Numbered from the stretch's first letter, positions 9,955 to 21,557 are shown. The stretch: DNA of 64,000 bases from Leucocoprinus leucothites (GCA_013368445.1 JAACJO010000035.1:62001-126000); one strand, 5' to 3'. Translations and numbers: made by a program. The notes: generated by a model from the sequence alone, not told the origin.

Positions 9955-10147
9955 CACCTCGTTCTATAGTCTCTTTCGAGTCTTACCTATGTTGCTGGAC
10001 TAATCGTGTATAGTCTCTGTCTTAAGCGGTCTCCGACCGCTTCGTGTACCCCAGCTTGCTGTAGTGTACCGTCTGTTTGTATTATTTAGTTGAAAGCGGA
10101 CTGTGATCGAGCACTGCTATATAAATTCAATGATTATAAAAAAAAAA
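7001..10147 (+). mobile_element. LINE-C, 5'-truncated, CpG-rich copy
   Basis: Runs from the endonuclease-RT linker through the RT, RNase H and 3' UTR to the terminus (AGTTGAAAGCGGACTGTGATCG then TATAAATTC) and an A-tail ending at 10147. It keeps many more CpG sites than the copies at 12232-14643 or 61505-64000, so it is probably a younger insertion. The tail is followed by G (LINE-B sequence GGCCCCACC). Confidence 0.9.
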
Positions 10148-11014
10148 GGCCCCACCCGACACCAACTTTTCCTCGATTTCACTGGTAGTGCTGGTGACAT
10201 CACTTATCTCCACCACAAGGCCATGCACCTCCTCAATGACTCCCTCACTTATGCAAAGAGTTTACTTTGTGTTGAGAACATCGCTCGGGCATATGACACC
10301 ATCTCGTTGTACACCAATTCTGTCGCCACTGATGCTGATGCATTAGTGATTGAGTCCTCCCTCTCTTCAGCCTTCACCGCCCCGTTTGAGCTGAAGACCA
10401 AGTGCCCCAGGTCCAGGTCTTACCTTAAGATCCTGGATGTCCCTTACTACATGAGTGGCATCTGCACCACTCCGCAACATGTCACCGACTGTATATGTCT
10501 ATCTCCCTTCAAGGAGGTATTCGCTAACATCTCCTCTGTGTGCATCATGTGCAACTCCGCCAAAGCCAACACCGCTACCATATGGGTCGACCTTTGGGAT
10601 TCTCAGTCCGGCACTAATGCTAAGCACCTGGTCAGCAAATACCTCAACTTCAACGGTGTGCAGTCCATGATCAAGGCCGCGCACGCTCACCCCGGGACCC
10701 CCCAGTGTCAACAATGCTGGCATTGGGGCCACACTACCACCACCTGTTGCAACTGTGCACTCAGGTGCTCACAATGTGGTGGGCCACATCAGTCCAAGAA
10801 TCACTGCACTACCTCCTCCTGCTGTAAGAGATCGCCAAAGGCAAACCCCCCCATCCAGCCCACACCCACTGGGGAACCCTGTCCCCATATCAAGTGTGTC
10901 AATTGTGGCAAGGAACATGCTGCTACTGACCGCAAGTGCACGTTCTGGTGCCACCGGTTTGATCAGGATTGGCTGCAAAGTCATTCTGGTTCTGCTAGTC
11001 AGCCCCAGGCCTAG
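10148..11014 (+). pseudogene. LINE-B ORF1, C-terminal half
   Basis: Starts inside the conserved GPTRHQLFLDFTGSAGD block and stays open to the stop at 11012-11014. RRM-like part: RSRSYLKILDVPYYMSG ... NTATIWVDLWDSQSG. Zinc knuckles: CQQCWHWGHTTTTC, CSQCGGPHQSKNHC and CVNCGKEHAATDRKC, all with Cys/His intact. The N-terminal half is missing here because the LINE-C tail abuts it directly. Confidence 0.88.
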
Positions 11015-11343
11015 GGGGAGCTCCCTAGTGTCAATGCATTGTCCTCCATCCAGTGCCGCTCGCTGGATGGGCTCCCACCAACCACAAGGCCTGCCTTCAG
11101 ATGCAGTGATATTGGTATATATCTCACTTCTTTGTATTTTGTTACATGCCTAGCCCCTTCTGCTGTCGTTTCGCGTATTGTCTCAGACAGGACTATTATG
11201 TATTCCCGGTTGTTTGCTCTTGCGTAGTCGGTAGTGGTATTGGCTCCCTGTAGTAGATAGTTGGGCGCAGACTGCTATCATGCATTGGGTTATAAATTTG
11301 GACCCCTCCGGGATCCACTGATTAAAAAAAAAAAAAAAAAAAA
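10148..11343 (+). mobile_element. LINE-B 3' part with complete 3' end
   Basis: ORF1 C-terminal half, then 330 bases of 3' UTR (11015-11343) without a gene. It ends with the terminus GCAGACTGCTATCATGC, TTATAAATTTGGACCCC and an A-tail, followed by G at 11344. Confidence 0.88.
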
Positions 11344-11597
11344 GGTTCGACCAAACCTGGTACTCTAACAAAGCCACTGAGTCACACACTGCATGTGCTG
11401 TCCACGCTAATACTAATCGCTCTGGTGGTGGAGTTGCAATTTAAATATGTCTGGTAAGAACAATATTATTTTGTCTGTTTGTATCTATTTGCAAAATGTG
11501 GGTCACTCTTATTCCCTGGTTGACACCATTCTTGAGTCCAAGAAGCTGGACTTTGACATCATTTTTCTATAGGAACCCCCATGGAATTACATCCGCT
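11344..11597 (+). pseudogene. LINE-C ORF1 end, TAA-AT-ATG junction and ORF2 start
   Basis: The last codons of ORF1 end in TAA (11442-11444). Two bases later the ORF2 ATG (11447) opens MSGKNNIILSVCIYLQNVGH, the start of the APE-type endonuclease (QN and E residues around FDIIFL*EPPW). A TAG replaces the Gln codon before EPPW, and the match breaks off near 11597. It is a small remnant between LINE-B and unassigned DNA. Confidence 0.82.
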
Positions 11598-11928
11598 GAA
11601 GAGGCAGAAATGTGATTGTTAATGTAATAAAGGGAATGTAGTCAGATAGTGAATGATAGGTAATGTTAATAACAATAACAACCAACACTCCTAAACTCAA
11701 TACAAGTTTGTAGGAGGTTAATCAATAAGGAAAGATGTTTCACAAAAGCGCAAAGATTGATGATGAAAGATAATGGGAGTTGTCTGTAGACTGGTTTGTA
11801 ATGGAATGACCAGTTTGCAAAAGACACTTGATGATCCCTGTTATGCGATGCTGCACAACTACAAGTCCCTTAGAATACAGAAGTGTAATAGACTGGTATT
11901 TGCAAATTGTCACTTTTGCTCACACTTG
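11598..11928. other. Unassigned AT-rich segment
   Basis: 331 bases with no match to any other family in this window and no convincing reading frame. It lies between a broken LINE-C ORF2 start and LTR L4. It could be an LTR or leader of another element, or the only trace of non-repeat DNA here. I cannot tell which. Confidence 0.4.
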
Positions 11929-12231
11929 TGTCAGATGTGCTCTGGACAGTCTACAAGTATTTGTGATTGATTTGTTGATGTGTGAAGTTAGAGTTGATGC
12001 AGAGGTTGCTTAGTCAGTTGTAGATCACCTGACTGCATGTTCAACTCTCCTGTGGACGCTTTCTTGACTCTCAGTCATTTACAGTTGTCCACAGGTGAGT
12101 ACAAGTCTCTATCTTGTTAATACAGTCATTTACAGTTGTCCACAGATTCCTGTGTGAGTTGTGAGCTCCCTAGGTGATTTCTCTGGTTTCTAGGACCTCC
12201 TACACATCCCCTGTGTGTCACCTTTTTAACA
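11929..12231 (+). mobile_element. Copia-1 LTR (L4)
   Basis: 303 bp TGTCAG...TTAACA, including the 22-bp internal direct repeat. Flanks ACTTG (11924-11928) and CACTA (12232-12236) do not match, so this is not a simple solo-LTR insertion. One side has been exchanged or rearranged. Confidence 0.9.
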
Positions 12232-14443
12232 CACTAGTGTTTGTGCCTTTGATATCGCCCAATTTTTCCCCTCCCTTAACCACAAAATTCTTACTAATAT
12301 CTTACGACACTAAGGGTTCACCCCAGAACTCATGAATTTCTTCTCTCACTACCTTATAGGTCAATCCACCCAATTCATGTGGAACACTTTCTTATCTGAT
12401 GCCCATGACCCCGATGTTGGCATAGGGCAAGGTTCAGCTTTATCCCCCATACTTTCCGTGCTCTATTTGGCACCCCTCATGTTCATGTTCGATCAACATG
12501 CTCATTTACAATCTATTCCCTCTTCCCTCCTATCTTTTGTTGATGATGGGCTTTGTATATCTCAAGCAAAGAGTTATACTGACACTATTTCTTCCGTTAA
12601 ATTAGCCTATTCCATCATCAACTCCATTTGCACTGATCTGGGACTTGTCATTGAACATGACAAATCTGAGGTCTTCCACTTCTCCCAACATCATAACAAC
12701 TCTAATCCTCCTCTCAATCTTTCTGACATCAGTGGCCCTATCCTTCACCTGAAACGCATCTGGCGATACCTTGGTTTCTACTTCAATTGTCAACTCTCGT
12801 TTCAAGAACATGTCCGATACTACTCTACCAAAGCATTATCCATGGTGAAAGCTATGGGGATGCTAGGTAACTCCACCTGGGGCCTTCTCCCTCTCCAGAA
12901 ACGACTTCTCTATAGGTCATGCATCATCCCAGTGGCAATGTATGGCTTCTGATTATGGTACTTTGAAGGCACTTGTAACAAGGCGCTTTTCAAGTCCTTA
13001 TCATCTATGCAGTGATGCGCGGCTCTTTGGATCACAGGCGCTTTCTGCACTTCTCCCTCTGGTGGTGCCGAAAGTATTGCTGAACTTATCCCAATCTACC
13101 TCCATCTTCGTAAATTAGCTATTCATTCATCGTACCGAGTTTCTACTTTACCCTCTAACCATGTGTTATGTTCCCTTCTATCTGATCGTTTCTCTCTTAA
13201 TTCCTCCCCCCATCCCCAATCACTTTGCCTTCTCACTCCAGCCAAAAAAGCTAAAATCAAAGGCCCTCTTATTGATGTAGATAGTTCTCTTTCTCATCTT
13301 TCCAATTCTTTCTCCCCTTTTGCCCTCAAATCCAAGCCTGGTTCTTGTCTCATGGACATCTTTTCTGATTCCATTCACTTCCATCCTTGTAATCGCTTGG
13401 ACAAACACGAGATGTAGAAACATGTATCATCTCTTGATTCAGTTTTCTCCTCTTCCTCTTCCAATCGAAATTGTATATCAGTTGTTACTGACGCCTCTGT
13501 TCCCCTTGTAGGTTCCCTTCAGGTGGTTTCAGCAGCACACTTATATCACGGCGGACAACAAGTGTCCCATGCAAAGCAGGCAAGTGGCCAGGCATCTTCC
13601 ACAGATGCTGAACTCTATTCCATTCACATTGGTATTGCCAAGGCCATCTCCCTCCAGTGCGATCACATCATCCTCATCACTGATTGTCTCCTAGCAGCCA
13701 AGTTGGCAGTCGATCCATCCATTCACTCAAGCCAGTCACATTCCGTCCATGTTTGTTGGCTCTTATCCGATTGGCTCACAGCCAAACTATCCTGCTCTAT
13801 TGACTTTTGGGATGTCCCATCCAAGTGGCATTGGAAGCCCCACCTTAAAGTCCATAACAATGTCACAACCACATGTATCCACGCTCCTCCCAATACGGGT
13901 GCCACCTTAGACTTCTTGCAATGCAAAGTCACCAACGATTGCCAGAAATCCTGGGAGTCTACATTCTGGAAGAAGAAGTACCGCGGAAATGGTTTCCTTC
14001 TTTTAAAAAAGAATCACAAGTTCCTCATCCCCACTCACATCAAAGGGGGCACCTGGCTTCTTCTTGCTAACGAGTCACCATCATTATGTGCATGCATGAC
14101 CTGTGCCATTCTCAACCATGCTCCAATTGGAGCATATCACAAGAGATTCTTCCCCCTTGAGCCCAAATCCTGTCACTGTGGCCATCGTCTAGAGACACGA
14201 CACCATATCTTGTGCTATTGCCCTTTATATCCTATCCACACTCAATGGGTGCAATGCGCCTTCCCTCAGTATGAGTTCCTTGTTGAGTTCTTGAAAAAGA
14301 ACCTAGCTGCTTTTGCCTTCACCAATCACAATATGCATCCACTGCCGCCTCAAGCTCCTGTGCCTGCCAAACCAAATGAAGGTGAACTATACTCTTTCAT
14401 CTCTTCTCTTCTATTTTCTTTTGAGTCCGATCTCTGTGTATGA
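12232..14443 (+). pseudogene. LINE-C ORF2, RT motif A to C terminus
   Basis: Four in-frame stops: 12311-12313 (TAA), 12950-12952 (TGA), 13013-13015 (TGA), 13415-13417 (TAG). RT boxes FDIAQFFPSL, GQGSALSPILSVLY and FVDDGLC are readable, as are RNase H residues VVTDASV, STDAELYSIHIG and IILITDCL. The C-terminal motif reads CHCGHRLETRHHILCYC. Many Arg codons have become His, Gln, Cys or Trp, as expected from CpG decay. The terminal stop at 14441-14443 is at the usual place. Confidence 0.9.
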
Positions 14444-14643
14444 CACCTCATTCTATAGTCTCTTCCAAGTCTTCTCTATTTTACTGGACTAATTGTGTAT
14501 AGTCTATGTCTTAAGCAGTCTTCAACCGCTTTATGTACCCCAGCTTGCTGTAGTGTACCATCTGTTTGTACTATTTAGTTGAAAGCGGACTGTGATTGAG
14601 CACTGCTATATAAATTCATTGATTTTAAAATAAATAAAAAAAG
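12232..14643 (+). mobile_element. LINE-C, 3' half, CpG-depleted copy
   Basis: Starts in the RT at CACTAGTGTTTGTGCC directly after LTR L4 and runs to an A-rich tail ending at 14643. Compared with 7740-10147 it has lost most CpG sites, mostly as CG to TG or CA. Confidence 0.9.
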
Positions 14644-16706
14644 GCACAGACACTAGTGATCATACCTTTGGCCCATCCAGCCCAAATTATATGAGTAAGG
14701 AAAACACCCGCATCCTCAGTAGAGCATTGGATAACTCCTCCCATCTGATTAGGGTGAAGAGCACCAGAAGATACTGCCTCAAATTGCATGCAATGAGCAA
14801 TCATTTTCTTGATTAGTTTACCTAAAGTGTTTAGTAGAACAATGGGACGAAACACTTTAGGAGTATCATAGGCCAGTTTGTTTGGCTTGGGGATGATGAT
14901 AGAGACTGAGTCTTTAAAGTGACTTGGCCAATGAGAAAGACGTACGCATGCATTAGCAATGAGTATAATGTTTTGAAGGCATTTGTCATGGGCGACAATG
15001 GATTTTAGATGTTTCCAGGAGATGTGATCAGGTCTGGGTGCTGAGGAATTAGTACAAGAAGAGAGAGATTCAGTGAGTTCAAGGGCAGAGAAGTTTGCCC
15101 AGGATCAGGGAGGGAGGGATTTCATTTCATTCAAAATCTGTGGACTTACCGGTCTTCCGGAAGCGGAGTTGTATGACAAGTAAAGAGCATTCCATAGGTC
15201 TGGAAGATCATTGCAAGGTCGTCCTTGAAATTAAATGCCCTCAATAGCAGGGAGTTTTCGTTGTTTGACCCATTCTATGAGGTCCCAGGGTCATTTGTTG
15301 GTCGACGCAATTTTGTGAATTTGTTCATCAAAGAAGGAATGGTTGGCGGCTCAAATAGCCACTCTGAACACTCGCCAGTCTTTCCAATCTTTTGTTCTCC
15401 TGTAAATGAGTAAGGTCTCAGAGCAGTGGGGGTCCACCATTCTTTCAACCAGTTAGTAATCCATACAACTTTAGAGTTCATATTCCATAAATCAGATAAT
15501 ATGCGAGACAAAGAATCAGAGATATCATCCAAGCAGGAGGTGGAATGAATGTTTGAACAATCAAGGGCCGCTAGATGCTCTGAGACCTGAGAAGTGAAAG
15601 CAGCCTCTTCATCACTATCTTTTGGCAGTACATGCTTTTTGTAATTAATATAATCTGGGTGGATTGGGAGGTCAATGATCAAAGGTGTATGATCCAAAGG
15701 CAGTCTCAAATTTGCATCAATGACATGAGAAGTGGAAATGTGAGCACAAAAGATGAGGTTGATCACCAAATTGTCATGATTTTCAATGGGAGAGAAATGG
15801 GTTGGAGAGAATGCAGTCAGTAGTGACCTAGTCAGATTGAAACAATCCACTAACTCCATTAGAGTTGTCGTGGAATGAGGGATATGGGTAGCTAAGGGAT
15901 CCCATTCTGGAGATCGACAGTTAAAGTCACCTCCCATATATACAATATTGGGAATGTCGATGAAGTTTGTTGAAAGAAAGTTAATCACCAAAGATGACAA
16001 GTCAGAGTATATGTTGAGAAAGTGAATATAATTACCCCGATTAAATAATCCTAAAGCTTGGATATCACTGTCAGATGTGCTCTGGACAGTCTACAAGTAT
16101 TTGTGATTGATTTGTTGATGTATGAAGTTAGAGTTGATGCAGAGGTTGCTTAGTCAGTTGTAGATCACCTGACTGCATGTTCAACTCTCCTGTGGACGCT
16201 TTCTTGACTCTCAGTCATTTACAGTTGTCCACAGGTGAGTACAAGTCTCTATCTTGTTAATACAGTCATTTACAGTTGTCCACAGATTCCTGTGTGAGTT
16301 GTGAGCTCCCTGGGCGATTTCTCTGGTTTCTAGGACCTCCCACATGTCCCCTGTGCATCACCTTCTAACAATCGCGGTGGTTAACCCACTCCTGTCAGAG
16401 GATGGGTCTCATATGAAGAAGACGTCTGTGAACGTAAGTCAAAGTACAGGGGTGGGGATCATTGGTCTTGGTAGAGCAAACCATACACAGCCACTCAGGA
16501 TGAATGGGGGCACCTATAATGTCATCTCCTTCAGGGTTAGTCATAGAGGGTGCTTTGTGGATGTGGTTCCACAGGGGTTCCTGTAGAAAAATAATATTGA
16601 AGTCCAGTTTCTTGGACTCAAGAATGGTATCAACCAGGACACAGGAATGTCCCACATTTTGCGAATAGATATGAATAGAGGACATAATATCATTCTTACC
16701 AGGCAT
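14644..16706 (-). pseudogene. LINE-C ORF2, endonuclease to RT, split by LTR L5
   Basis: Antisense ORF2 starting at ATG 16706 (MPGKND). The endonuclease shows IYSQNVGH, FLQEPLW, YMGGDFNCRSPEWD (the GDFN box) and DHTPLI, the APE-type catalytic set. LTR L5 (16069-16370) is inserted in the endonuclease. A frameshift near 15420 breaks the frame after WLKEWWTP. The match ends at 14644 in the codons for ITSVCA just before RT motif A, abutting the A-tail of the sense LINE-C copy. The first part of the RT palm is still readable. Confidence 0.87.
16069..16370 (+). mobile_element. Copia-1 solo LTR (L5)
   Basis: 302-bp TGTCAG...TAACA flanked by ATCAC (16064-16068) and ATCGC (16371-16375). One mismatch, G to A at a CpG, so this is a normal solo LTR with a 5-bp target duplication inside the LINE-C endonuclease. 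Solo LTRs arise by recombination between the two LTRs of a full element. Confidence 0.93.
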
Positions 16707-16708
16707 AT

Positions 16709-18029
16709 TTAAACAGCAACTCCACCACCGGAGTGATTGGAGTTGGCGCAGACAGCACGTGCAGTGCATAACTCAGCAGCTTTGTTAGAGTGCCAGGTTC
16801 GGTCGAACCTGTTTCTCCAAAATGGACATTTGGTGTTGTTAGCATGGTGATTGCCTTTACAATTAAGGCATTTGAAGTTCTCGAGATGAGGGCAAGGGAT
16901 GCTATCAGGGGTGGCATCATGAGGGGGGTTTGATTTGGGGTTGGCCTTGCAGCACCAGGCCATGGATTGATGATTCTCAACACGGTGAGGGCCACCACAA
17001 ATTTGACAGCAAGCGCCAAGGGCACAACATGCATGGGTGGGGTGGCCCCACTGCCAACAGTTTCTGCATTGTGCAATACCAGGGTGCATGCTGGTAGCTC
17101 TGATGGTGCCAACATGTCGGCCAAAATTGATAGTACAGTTACTCAATATCTTGGCTTTAGTACTGTTTTGTGAATCCCAAATGTCAAACCATACAATGGC
17201 TGTGTCTGACTTAGGGGAGGCCTTCATAATGCGAGGGCGAGCGGTGAGGATGACATTTTCAAAGAGGGGTGATTGGCCGAGGGCCTGCTCAATGAAAGCA
17301 GGGGAGAGAGGGTTGGATGAGTTGGCTACCCAATAAGGGACACCGATGATCTTAAGGAAAGATTTTGATTGTGGGAGATGGGGCTCAACAGGAATAGCAT
17401 CTCCGAGTTGCCAAGCTTTCTTTAGCCAGGACTTAATGGTTTTGAGGTCAGTAGGAGAGGTGACACTCGAGGTGGCAATGGATATGCCATTGTATGATTC
17501 TTGTACAGATTCAATGTGAAGTTTGGATTGAGTGGTGGTGAGACCATGGTTGCAGAATTCAGTTGCTTTGTTGAAATCTTTGATGTGATCTATGATAATA
17601 TTTCCCTCAAAGGGAATAAGGACTTGGTGGCGAGTAGGACCATGTGTCGTCATTTTTGGTTTAGCGTGTTGAGTGCTAGAGGTCGAAGGTTTGGGTGCCT
17701 GAGGCTGGGTGCTACCAAAACCTGCCTTGTACATGGCAAGGACTTTGTCATAAGAAAGTTCAGGGAAGGCAAGAATCATTTCTTGTATTTTAACCCCATC
17801 GATAGAGGAAGGAGGTGAAGAGGAAGTCGAAGGTTGGACACCCCGTCAGGCAGCATCAGTGAACAACATGTTCTTCTTGTTGAAGTGTTCTGTAAGGGGT
17901 TTGATGGATGCCTTACGGTCAGGAGGGGGAATAGGGGGCAGCATATCAGAGGCACCCTTAGGGTTAGGTTTTGATGGCTGAGCCTGGCCATCAGAAGAGG
18001 GGTGCCCAACTGAGTGCTCGAAATTTCCA
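16709..18029 (-). pseudogene. LINE-C ORF1, C-terminal part
   Basis: Antisense. The stop TAA (16709-16711) lies two bases before the ORF2 ATG. It shows the conserved EMILAFPELSYDKVLAMYKA, an RRM-like region (SKSFLKIIGVPYWV ... DTAIVWFDIWDSQNS), and three zinc knuckles: CRNCWQWGHPTHAC, CQICGGPHRVENH and CLNCKGNHHANNTKC. An in-frame TGA replaces CGA in the DAARQGVQ stretch near 17850. The copy stops near 18029 at a junction with LINE-B that lacks a tail. Confidence 0.87.
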
Positions 18030-18634
18030 GCTCAAGGTCATACATTGCATCCCTGAAATCGCCCATCCCACAAGAGATGAGTGTATATGAGGTGAGGGGG
18101 GCGGTGTCAAGCTCTAGCTTGTTGATGATGATGATGGCCACCTTAGCAAGACATGTGACAGTGGCAGAAGTGTCCTTCTCTGCGATGGAGGAGTGAGAAT
18201 TGGTGCACTTCTCCAACCAAGTGAGGAAGTGGCATAATCCAGCAAGACCTTTCTAGGCTGGGGTCTCCTTCTTTCCCTTGGAGGAGGACAACGGGAGGGC
18301 AGGCAGGGTGGGGGGTTGCTCTACAGGGTAGAACATGGTTCCACTAGCCATGAAGGGCTTGAGGGGGGCCTCAGGAACAGAAGTCACCAGAGGTTGAATA
18401 GTAGGCACCTGGGATGAAATATCACCAGACGTTGACAGGAGGGGGCCAGGAGACTGAAAGTCATCTCAGGGGGGGGCCAGAGAATCCACACACATTGTGG
18501 GGATTGTTGTACGGGTTGAGGTGGTTGTCGTCGGCCATCTTGGCGATGTTGAGCTCGTTGTTGGATATGGCAGCAGACTTGGTTTTGAGCAATGCAAACT
18601 GATTCGCAGTGTTTCTAGACTTGCATCTACCCAT
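18030..18634 (-). pseudogene. LINE-B ORF1, N-terminal part
   Basis: ATG at 18634 opens MGRCKSRNTANQFALLKTKS, then MADDNHLNPYNNPHNVCGFS, followed by stops and frame changes. The helical module NSHSSIAEKDTSATVTCLAK ... ELDTAPLTSYTLISCG is readable at 18216-18040. It belongs to the B1 type, like 46385-48293. Truncated at the LINE-C junction near 18029. Confidence 0.8.
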
Positions 18635-18717
18635 AGTACTGTAGATAGACACAGTAATTAGACCTCAAATCAACAACCAACTTTCAATGGTGGTGGTAAG
18701 AGGACAAGGAAGGCAGG
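18030..18717 (-). mobile_element. LINE-B 5' part
   Basis: Antisense LINE-B from the middle of ORF1 back to its leader (sense: CCTTGTCCTCTTACCACCACCATTGAAAG), ending about 18713-18717. The 5' end abuts the 5' end of the full-length LINE-C starting at 18718 head to head. Confidence 0.82.
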
Positions 18718-18795
18718 CCCTCCCTTTCCCTCTTACCACCATCATCAATTTCTTTGACGGTGTCTACTACTACATTGACTTCGAATACTACTGTT

Positions 18796-21552
18796 ATGAC
18801 TGCACCATCGCATTGGGTGGACCTTAAGGGTACCCCTCTGCTGTCTTTGGACCCCATGAACATTGCTGACACTGAAACACGTGTCTTGACTTACAAGCAC
18901 AACCGCTCGTTTTTGCCCATGCTTTCAATCAAATCGACTAGACACTCTGTCCTTGATGATGCCAAGTCTGCCACTCTATCCAGAGCTGGTTCTGATGAAG
19001 AAGAGAGTGGTGAGAGTGATTCTGACTCATCTGAATCTTCAACCCCCCCCTCTCCTATAATTGCCCGTGTTGCACTCTCCCATGCAGCATCACACTCTTC
19101 CCTTAGAACTCCCCCTCCTCCTTCTTCGTATACTAAGCGAGCCCGTGCTTGTGACATCCATCATGGATTGGACACTACACTGAAAGCCATTTCAAGAACT
19201 GCATCGATGAGTGCATATGATGGCTTCAAGTCACCTATTCCTTTCTGTCCGTTTGGAGAGGGTTTCCTAGGTGAGTTAAATCCCCCTGATCCTCTCAATT
19301 TGAACTTGCATGGGGATGCATGGAGCGACCAAGAGGATGGGATTCTCAGAAATAGGGAACCTACCAATTGGTTCTTTGGACCCCCACCCACCTCAAGGCT
19401 GCCTCATGCGATCCATGGATCCACTGAGTCAGCAAATGCTGTGCCATCTGGCACTCTGGCTACTTTCTTTGCTGGATCATCTGATATGAATGGCATCATA
19501 CCTGATGTCACACATGATGTCACTGGCAACATCACTGCACAGCCGCAGGAGCCTAGGCCTGCACTGCCACATCTTCCAGATCTCAAGGATCCATCTAACA
19601 CTGCCACTGAAGAAACTGTTATCATCGGTGAAGCTGCCTATAAAGCGCTTGAAGCGCTTAAATATGCTACTAACTTCTTTAAGCATCACGCTGGGCTGGG
19701 CTTATGGCCTGGTATGAAAGATCCAAGGGTTCCCCAAATGGGGGAACCAATCTATTGCTTACTCACAACTATGTTTGAAACAGGCTGGGACCGCTTACCC
19801 ATCAACAGCAAAAGTGGACTCACCATCGTTGATGCGCTGAGGCACTACTATGGCCCACCTCCCGATATCCCCATGATGGACTCTTCCCCTCCTCCTAAGA
19901 GTAAGGGGAAGGGAAAAAAGGCGCATAAACCTTCTCTGTCCATCATCCCTACCCCTCTATTCCCGCCTGGCATTGTTGTCAGGCAAACTAACTCCACAGA
20001 TCGAATCGATGACGAATGAATGAACATTGACCAAGCCCCTCCTGCTGAGGGCACCCTTCCTCTCCCCCAGAATGACGTTACGTCTTCTGGTAAGGCATGT
20101 GACATTTCGTCCATATCAGGCTCCCTACAGGCAAAGAATGATGTTACGTCTTCTAAGCCTGCCGGTCCTATTCAAATTTCCCGGGCCCCTCCTCCACCTT
20201 CCAATCACGTGACTCCAAGGAATGGGAATGGAAATTTCGAGTGCTCAGTTGGGCACCCTTCTTCTGATGGCCAGGCTCAGCCATTAAGACCTAACCCCAA
20301 GAGTGCTTCTGATATGCTGCCTCCCATTCCCCCTCCTGACCGTAAGGCATCCACCAAACCCCTTACGGAACACTTTAACAAGAAGAATGTGTCATTTGCT
20401 GATGCCGCCTGACAGGGTGTCCAGCTAGCGACTTCCTCTTTTAACTCCTCCTCCAATATTGATGGGGTTAAAATGCGAGAAATGATACTCGCATTCCCTG
20501 AATTATCTTATGACAAAGTCCTTGCCATGTACAAGGCAGGTTTTGGAAATGCCCAATCTCAGGTGCCTGAACCATCGACCACAAGTGCTCAGCATGCCAA
20601 ACCCAAAATGACTATGCACGGACCTACTTGCTGTCAAGTCCTCATCCCCTTCGAGGGCAATACCATTGCTGACTGTATTAAAGATTTCAATAAGGCAGCA
20701 GAATTCTGTAACCGTGGTCTCACTGCCGCCCAATCTAAACTTCGTGTCAAGTCTGGCTGCGAATCATATAATGGCATTTCCATCACCACCTCGGGTGTCG
20801 CCACTCCCTCTGACCTTGACACCATCAAATCATGGCTGAAAAAAGCCTGGCAATTAGGAGACGCTATCCCTATTAAGCCTTGTCTCCCACAATCCAAATC
20901 ATTCCTCAAAATTGTCAGTGTCCCATATTGGGTAGCCAACTCCTCCAACCCTCTCTCCCCTGCATTTGTCGAACAAGCCCTTGGCCAGTCATCGCTTTTC
21001 AAAAATATCATTCTTGCCGCTTGCCCTCGCATTATGAAAGCCTCCCCAAAATTGGACACAGCGGTTGTATGGTTCGATATCTGGAATTCCCAGAACGGTA
21101 CCAAAGCCAAGACGTTGGTTAACCGTACTATCAATTTCGGCCGACATATCGGAACTATTCATGCTACAAGTATGCATCCTGGTGTTGCACAGTGTAGGAA
21201 CTGCTGGCGGTGGGGTCACCCCACTCATACGTGTCGTGCCCTCAGTGCACGCTGTCAAATTTGTGGTGGCTCTCACCATGTTGAGAATCATCGATCCATG
21301 GCCTGGTGTTGCAAGGCCAATCCCAAATCCAATCCCCTTTGTGACACCTCTCCTGATGGCATCCCATGTCCTCACCTCGAGAACTTCAAGTGCCTTAACT
21401 GTAAAGGTGATCACCATGCAAATGATACTAAATGTCCATTCTGGAGGAACAGGTTTGATCAGACCTGGCACTCTAACAAAGCTACCGAATCATGCACTGC
21501 ATGTGCTGTCTGCGCCAATTCCAATTGCTCCAGTGGCAGAGTTGTGGTTTAA
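18796..21552 (+). pseudogene. LINE-C ORF1 (RNA-binding, three CCHC), full length with two stops
   Basis: About 919 codons. The first ATG in frame is 18796 (MTAPSHWVDLKG); upstream codons are open but lack ATG. Order: an acidic Ser-rich patch (SRAGSDEEESGESDSDSSES), a helical module (EAAYKALEALKYATNFFKHH ... PIYCLLTTMFETGWDRLPI), a Pro/Lys linker (PPPKSKGKGKKAHKP), the conserved EMILAFPELSYDKVLAMYKA, an RRM-like region with SKSFLKIVSVPYWV and VVWFDIWNSQNG, and zinc knuckles CRNCWRWGHPTHTC, CQICGGSHHVENH and CLNCKGDHHANDTKC. Stops at 20017-20019 and 20410-20412 are TGA where sisters have CGA. The N-terminal start differs from the MGKRKSK-type starts of families A, B and D. Confidence 0.92.
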
Positions 21553-21557
21553 ATATG
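21550..21557 (+). promoter_or_regulatory. ORF1 stop / ORF2 start junction TAA-AT-ATG
   Basis: TAAATATG: ORF1 stop, two bases, ORF2 start. The same eight bases occur in every LINE-C copy that retains this point (11442, 16711 antisense, 42746 antisense, 50180). The spacing suggests ORF2 is made by termination-reinitiation rather than frameshifting. That is inference from spacing only. Confidence 0.7.

Noticed and set aside
12232..16068. Twin-priming inversion of one LINE-C insertion
   Set aside because: Twin priming puts the inverted 5' part upstream of the sense 3' part. Here the inverted 5' part follows the A-tail, so the order is wrong.
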